Shown here piece after piece: positions 51,258-52,265 of a DNA stretch of 52,265 nucleotides (positions are counted from its first letter, which is position 1; every line of letters begins with the position of its first letter). The notes beneath the pieces were generated by a model, which was not told the DNA's origin, did not search any database, and saw only the letters and a program-made list of their open reading frames with translations. Location of the stretch: NCBI RefSeq assembly GCF_000772945.1, contig NZ_JPVN01000021.1, positions 1-52,265 on the forward strand. The letters run 5' to 3'. Made by a program: the position numbers and the translations under genes. The stretch comes from Ureibacillus manganicus DSM 26584. Its GTDB lineage: Bacteria; Bacillota; Bacilli; Bacillales_A; Planococcaceae.

Positions 51258-52055
51258 CTAGCTATGGGAGTAGTCAGTAGAGACATTAATTACAAAAGGA
51301 ACTGTAAATAGTGTTCCTTTATGCATGAATTGTCCCCAAATTTTATATATACCTGGTTCCGGAAAGGAGACCATGTAAGAAACAATAGGTCCAGTAGAAG
51401 CTTCATTAATAGGATGAACATGCAAGAATTTTTCTAAATCTTCACTGACTATGACCACATGGCCTGCGGACCCAAGATAAGGTTCTAGATCTGTAATTGG
51501 TTCCTGGCTGTCTGTTTCTAGTATGGTAAATGTCATATTTAGATGATGGTTTGCTACCAAGTTATCAAATTTCAATTGAAAATCAAGACCATTTACCGTT
51601 TTCTTTAACTTCTGGTCTGGCTCAATTTGTGCATTAGTCTCTTTGTTTCCAATTTGGACTTCAAAAGACTCTAACTGTTGTGTACCACCCTCAAGCATAA
51701 AATCAGCAAAGAGCTTATAAGTGCCTGACTGTGGGAATTGAGCTTTAACTTCAAATTTTCCATCTTCTCTATAATCAGGATGAAGATGTTGAAAACTAGC
51801 CAAATCTTTGCTGATAGCTAATAGATGCATTTGTTTTTTATGGACATAAGCAAAATCAGTAGCTGGGTTTCCCTGCTTATCTTTTATCGTTATTGTAATC
51901 TCTTTCACTCTGTCCTGCATTGTTTGCGAAGGGTTTATTTTCCATTCCACTCTTAATTCTTCAGCAATATTTATCTGATGGTGCTCTGTATGCATCCCTC
52001 CGTAGTTCATATTCTCATGGTCTTGTCTGTTTTCACGTTGTGTTTCTTGGTTCAT
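51258..52055 (-). CDS. Two-repeat His-rich FixH/YtkA-like protein of unknown function
   Basis: The 265 residues contain two similar beta-sandwich-like units. Unit one (about 30-130) has MHLLAISKDLASFQHLHPDYREDGKFEVKAQFPQSGTYKLFADF. Unit two (about 145-260) has GHVVIVSEDLEKFLHVHP...VSFPEPGIYKIWGQF. Each carries the same D-L-x-x-F-x-H-x-HP histidine pair, a plausible metal site. The N-terminus (residues 1-28) is rich in His, Gln and Met. No signal peptide or lipobox is visible, although relatives are usually extracytoplasmic. AAGGGGG precedes the ATG. Relation to copper handling is inferred from context. Confidence 0.7.
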   Translation of the reverse strand: MNQETQRENRQDHENMNYGGMHTEHHQINIAEELRVEWKINPSQTMQDRVKEITITIKDKQGNPATDFAYVHKKQMHLLAISKDLASFQHLHPDYREDGKFEVKAQFPQSGTYKLFADFMLEGGTQQLESFEVQIGNKETNAQIEPDQKLKKTVNGLDFQLKFDNLVANHHLNMTFTILETDSQEPITDLEPYLGSAGHVVIVSEDLEKFLHVHPINEASTGPIVSYMVSFPEPGIYKIWGQFMHKGTLFTVPFVINVSTDYSHS

Positions 52056-52224
52056 TCTATATTTCCCCCTTGTTTAATGTTTTAGTTAAAAATAAGAATG
52101 TATCAAAAGTTGCAATACATAATTTTCTTAAATAGATTTCCTATCCTTTCTACTTTAGTATTTCCACAAAAGACTATAGTAATTCTGTTTTCTGCCTCGA
52201 ATGTATTGAAAGTTACAAATCGAG

Positions 52225-52261
52225 TAGAGGGAAAATAAGTTAACTTATTTTCGCCCCTCTC
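52225..52261. terminator. Long palindromic hairpin at the window edge
   Basis: AGAGGG and a 20-base perfect AT-rich palindrome centred on TTAA, then CGCCCCTCT, form a near-perfect stem. It probably ends a transcript from beyond the window or insulates the last gene. Confidence 0.6.
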
Positions 52262-52265
52262 ACAA

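Noticed and set aside
1..52265. CRISPR arrays, tRNA or rRNA genes, T-box leaders, prophage modules
   Set aside because: No regularly spaced repeats, no tRNA-like T-loop sequences or T-box core motif, and no phage structural genes were found on reading both strands by eye.

Overview
The window is AT-rich DNA of an endospore-forming Firmicute, most likely Bacillales of the Lysinibacillus / Solibacillus / Ureibacillus (Planococcaceae) type. The pointers are strong GGAGG-type ribosome binding sites, a SpoIIP paralogue, meso-diaminopimelate dehydrogenase, PdxST vitamin B6 synthesis, ResB/ResC cytochrome c assembly, Rgg- and LysR-type regulators, and cobalamin and c-di-AMP riboswitches. The species assignment is inference. 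No rRNA, tRNA or CRISPR was seen.

Layout. (1) 0.15-3.5 kb: an OmpR-family two-component system and meso-DAP dehydrogenase. (2) 3.5-10.8 kb: a divergent LysR regulator beside a four-gene unit (class I aminotransferase, RidA, DAACS-family symporter lacking the substrate arginine, class V PLP enzyme). This looks like an uptake and degradation unit for an unidentified amino compound. A second, glutamate-type DAACS symporter lies convergent to it and carries a cyclic-di-AMP (ydaO/yuaA) riboswitch in its leader. (3) 11.2-16.5 kb: a CodA-like deaminase, a remnant of an aldehyde dehydrogenase, a LysM/M23 peptidase, and an amidohydrolase divergent from an Rgg-type regulator. (4) 16.6-30.5 kb: a long minus-strand cobalamin locus with a sigma-A-type promoter, a cobalamin riboswitch and an intrinsic terminator. 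It then encodes the BtuF and BtuC transport proteins, a BtuD-CbiZ fusion, CbiA, CobT, CobO, CobQ, CobD(CbiB), a threonine-phosphate decarboxylase, CobU, CobS, CobC, a degenerate CobU-like protein and a leaderless BtuF-like protein. No corrin-ring genes are present, so the locus fits uptake, remodelling and late assembly of cobamides.

(5) 30.5-36.2 kb: a histidine phosphatase, a solitary large serine recombinase, a CwlO/EnvC-like M23 hydrolase, a frameshifted ZIP transporter and a VanZ protein. (6) 36.4-45 kb: ResC and ResB, a lipoprotein multicopper oxidase, a short SpoIIP, PdxT and PdxS, and a C39-peptidase-like lipoprotein. A TTCATA-N5-TTCATA type direct repeat occurs upstream of both the multicopper oxidase and the C39 lipoprotein. 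(7) 45-52.3 kb: an unexplained GC-richer block with several nested inverted repeats (candidate structured RNA), then copper-handling genes. These are CopZ, a broken CsoR-family repressor, a membrane cupredoxin and a Cys-rich copper-storage-like protein, with an intact IS4-family element inserted immediately after the last one's stop codon. A MATE exporter and a two-repeat His-rich protein follow.

The most distinctive points are the c-di-AMP riboswitch on an acidic amino acid transporter, the degenerate CobU and leaderless BtuF relatives closing the cobalamin locus, the orphan LysR/PLP/RidA/symporter unit, the decaying copper regulon, and the structured block at 45.1-45.5 kb.
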